Of a stretch of DNA of 64,000 nt, positions 61,740-64,000 are shown in pieces. The position numbers were made by a program, and so were the translations under genes. The first letter of the stretch is position 1. The number at the start of each line of letters is the position of its first letter. Under the pieces are notes generated by a model. The model saw nothing but the letters and a program-made list of their open reading frames with translations. It searched no databases and was not told the DNA's origin. Source of the DNA: Azorinus chamasolen (Eukaryota; Mollusca; Bivalvia; Cardiida; Solecurtidae); contig OY755236.1 of the NCBI GenBank assembly GCA_963576725.1, positions 64,963,379-65,027,378 on the forward strand, read 5' to 3'.

Positions 61740-62235
61740 AAACTAGAAAATTGTGTCTGTAAGACAGTGATGCCCCCGTGTAGGTGCTTGCCTAGCTGCA
61801 CGCAAAATTTCCAAGTCATTTGACCTTTACCTTGGGCTTGCGGGCAGCATGGGCTGGGTGTGCAATGAAAGTATGGATGGTGTTTAATGTGTATATCCAA
61901 TTCCATGGCAAAAGCTACAGTGGTTAGGGAGATATAAGGCAATGAAAAAACTGTGACAAAAAACTGCACGTAATTGTGAGACAACCAACTGCACGTAAAA
62001 TTTCCAAGTCATTTGACCTCGACCTTGGGCTTGCGGGCAGCAAGGGTGGGGTGCCAAATGATAGCTTAGATGGTAATTGATGTGTATGTGAAGTTTCATG
62101 TGTTTAAGTTTAGAAATTACTGACTTATAACACTTGAAAAACTGTGACAACCAACTGCACCTAAAAGCATGACAGACGGACGGACGGACATGTGCAAAAC
62201 ATAATGCCCCCGACTTTCGTCAACGGGGGCATAAA
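61740..62235. mobile_element. Element with ATGCCCCCG ends, copy 1
   Basis: GATGCCCCCGTGTAGGTGCT to CGTCAACGGGGGCAT; two internal units (catttgacctttaccttggg, gcttgcgggcagca) and a gacggacggac run. Repeats at 62695. Confidence 0.75.
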
Positions 62236-62694
62236 AAACCTGAACTAAATTATTCAAAATCCTAAAACCGTGACATGTCGACCGCTTTTGTGAATTTTCA
62301 AGATGCAGGGTAAATTGTAGAAATAGTTAACTCCGCTCCACAAGGTAAATACATAATTTCAAACGGCCATTAATTAGCGATTTTGAATCTGACTGGAAAA
62401 AGCAAAAACTCCATGCTAGTTCATTAGACAATTGCAAAATCTAAAACAGCCACCAGTCAGTGATCTTCACATCGCTTAAAAAATGAGTTTGTGAAAAATT
62501 AGAACTATCACTAGTGGTGATGAATACCCTTGGAAAGCAGCCTTGATTGCAAACTAAAGGGCTAATAAAAATGCTCAAAGTTTAAGGTAATATAATTCTG
62601 CAATGCCTGGCGCTAAACACATGAAATCTGGGTCTTGCACATCTACTATTGGTCGTAATTATGTATGCCAAATTTAACAAGAACTATCACAAAA

Positions 62695-63183
62695 ACTAGA
62701 AAATTGTGTCTGTAAGATACAGTGATGCCCCCGTGTAGGTGCTTGCCTAGCTACACGTAAAATTTTCAAGTCATTTGACCTTGACCTTAGGCTTGCGGGC
62801 AGCATGGGCTGGGTGTGCAATGAAAGTATGGATGGTGTTTAATGTGTATATCCAATTCCATGGCAATAGCTACAGTGGTTAGGAAGATGTAAGACAATGA
62901 AAAAACTGTGACAAAAAACTGCACGTAAATGTGACAACCAACTGTACGTAAAAATTCCAACCAAGTCATTTGACCTCGACCTTGGGCTTGCGGGCAGCAA
63001 GGGTGGGGAGCCAAATGATAGCACAGATAGTAATTGATGTGTATGTGAAGTTTCATGTGTATAAGTGTAGAAATTACAGACTTATAACACTTGAAAAACT
63101 GTGACAACCAACTGCACCTAAAGCGTGACAGACGGACAAGTGCAAAACATAATGCCCCCTGGTTATCGTCAACGGGGGCATAA
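62695..63183. mobile_element. Element with ATGCCCCCG ends, copy 2
   Basis: Close copy of 61740-62235 in the same orientation about 1 kb away, with the same ends and internal pair of units. Confidence 0.75.
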
Positions 63184-64000
63184 TGATGAATACCCTGCAT
63201 GGTGGCTTGATCCGCAAATCCAAGGGTTGATAATGCAACACCAACTACCCTGTTACAGGCCCAAATGACAAAAGATACTCAATGGGGAAATAATTTTTAA
63301 ATGCTGGTGCTAAACACATGAAAATTGTGTCTTGCACATCTATTATAATTCATGGTTATTATGTATGGCAAGTATCTATTCAATAAGTTTCAAATTGAAG
63401 AAGTTTAAATGTGGGGGTATAACGAAACCCTTGGTGCACAACTGTATATGCTGACAGAAATTCCTGTAAAATGTCATGGCTCTTAATTACTATATACTTT
63501 TAGAGATACAGGCAAAACAAATTTTTCACAAAATTTATGCCAATTCCACCATGCCGTCACATGCCTATCAGCATTCTTGTAATGTCATGCCAAGTTGCTA
63601 GGATAAATTTTAGGGACCAGTTGAAAATATTTGCGAGAGAAAATGCTGTTTAAAGGGACAATCTAACTTCCATGATTTTCAAGCGGTATATGGTTTATAA
63701 CCAAGTCAAAACCATTTTAAACCTACCCCTAAACAGCAGAAATTAGTTCTTTTCACAATTCACAGCCAAGCAACACTAAAATATGTTCTGAAAACGCACA
63801 CGTATTCTGCTTTTTCCTCATCACTTTCAGCCTATTTTTCCTCTAGGACATGATTGACCAGATCCAATTCAACAGCTATCCAAACATTAAAGATTAGTCC
63901 AAACATAAAAGAAACTTGAAACAAATATTTTGAAACTGCATCCAATCACTTATGCTAATAATGCATGTGACTCCGAAGCTGGTAAGGGCCTAAAACAATG
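63184..64000. other. mask intron, right edge of window
   Basis: No coding exon recognised; 62236-62694 and this stretch share phrases (gatgaataccct, ctaaacacatgaaa, cttgcacatct), so the duplication around the two ATGCCCCCG elements is larger than the elements themselves. Confidence 0.5.

Noticed and set aside
61661..63200. Minus-strand frames of 88-137 codons with repeated HPCCPQAQG
   Set aside because: They arise from the duplicated ATGCCCCCG elements in a mask intron, not from mask exons.

Overview
The window is metazoan nuclear DNA: two split genes with GT-AG introns, large AT-rich introns, and a very dense load of short transposable elements and minisatellites. The repeat types (foldback MITEs, hairpin-capped elements carrying CCGT microsatellites and 145-160 bp tandem units) and the protein sequences suggest a lophotrochozoan, most likely a bivalve mollusc. 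That assignment is inference, not proof.

Two conserved genes are present and face each other tail to tail. On the + strand a complete DNA polymerase beta gene (POLB) was reconstructed from 12 exons between 12807 and 44000. The joined reading frame is 335 codons, the same length as human Pol beta, and the lyase and polymerase residues are kept. On the - strand the last seven coding exons of a Mask-type gene (ANKHD1/ANKRD17 family) run from 61576 down to 52317. They encode the KH domain and the long proline/serine-rich C-terminus; the ankyrin repeats must lie beyond the right edge. About 8.3 kb of repeat-rich DNA separates the two 3' ends.

Layout: 1-12.8 kb, intergenic, with a hAT-type element with an 8-bp target duplication, TTAA-flanked MITEs, a nested hairpin element and a 1-kb dispersed repeat. 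12.8-44 kb, POLB; intron 1 holds a 5'-truncated, broken LINE, intron 3 holds an element with about ten 145-bp units packed with nuclear-receptor half-sites, and introns 7, 9 and 10 hold 43-, 31- and 37-bp minisatellites. 44-52.3 kb, intergenic, with MITEs, a three-copy repeat and a 0.9-kb terminal-inverted-repeat element. 52.3-64 kb, the mask 3' half with its introns.

POLB (base excision repair) and mask (signalling scaffold, Hippo/RTK pathways in other animals) have no evident functional link; their adjacency looks like ordinary gene order. I found no operon-like system, CRISPR array or virus-like gene. The most unusual material is in the repeats: (1) several MITE families with different outer arms that share one central foldback module; (2) a repeat carrying arrays of consensus AGGTCA direct and inverted repeats, including eight intact AGGTCAnnnTGACCT palindromes; (3) a modular class of hairpin-capped elements, some nested inside others.
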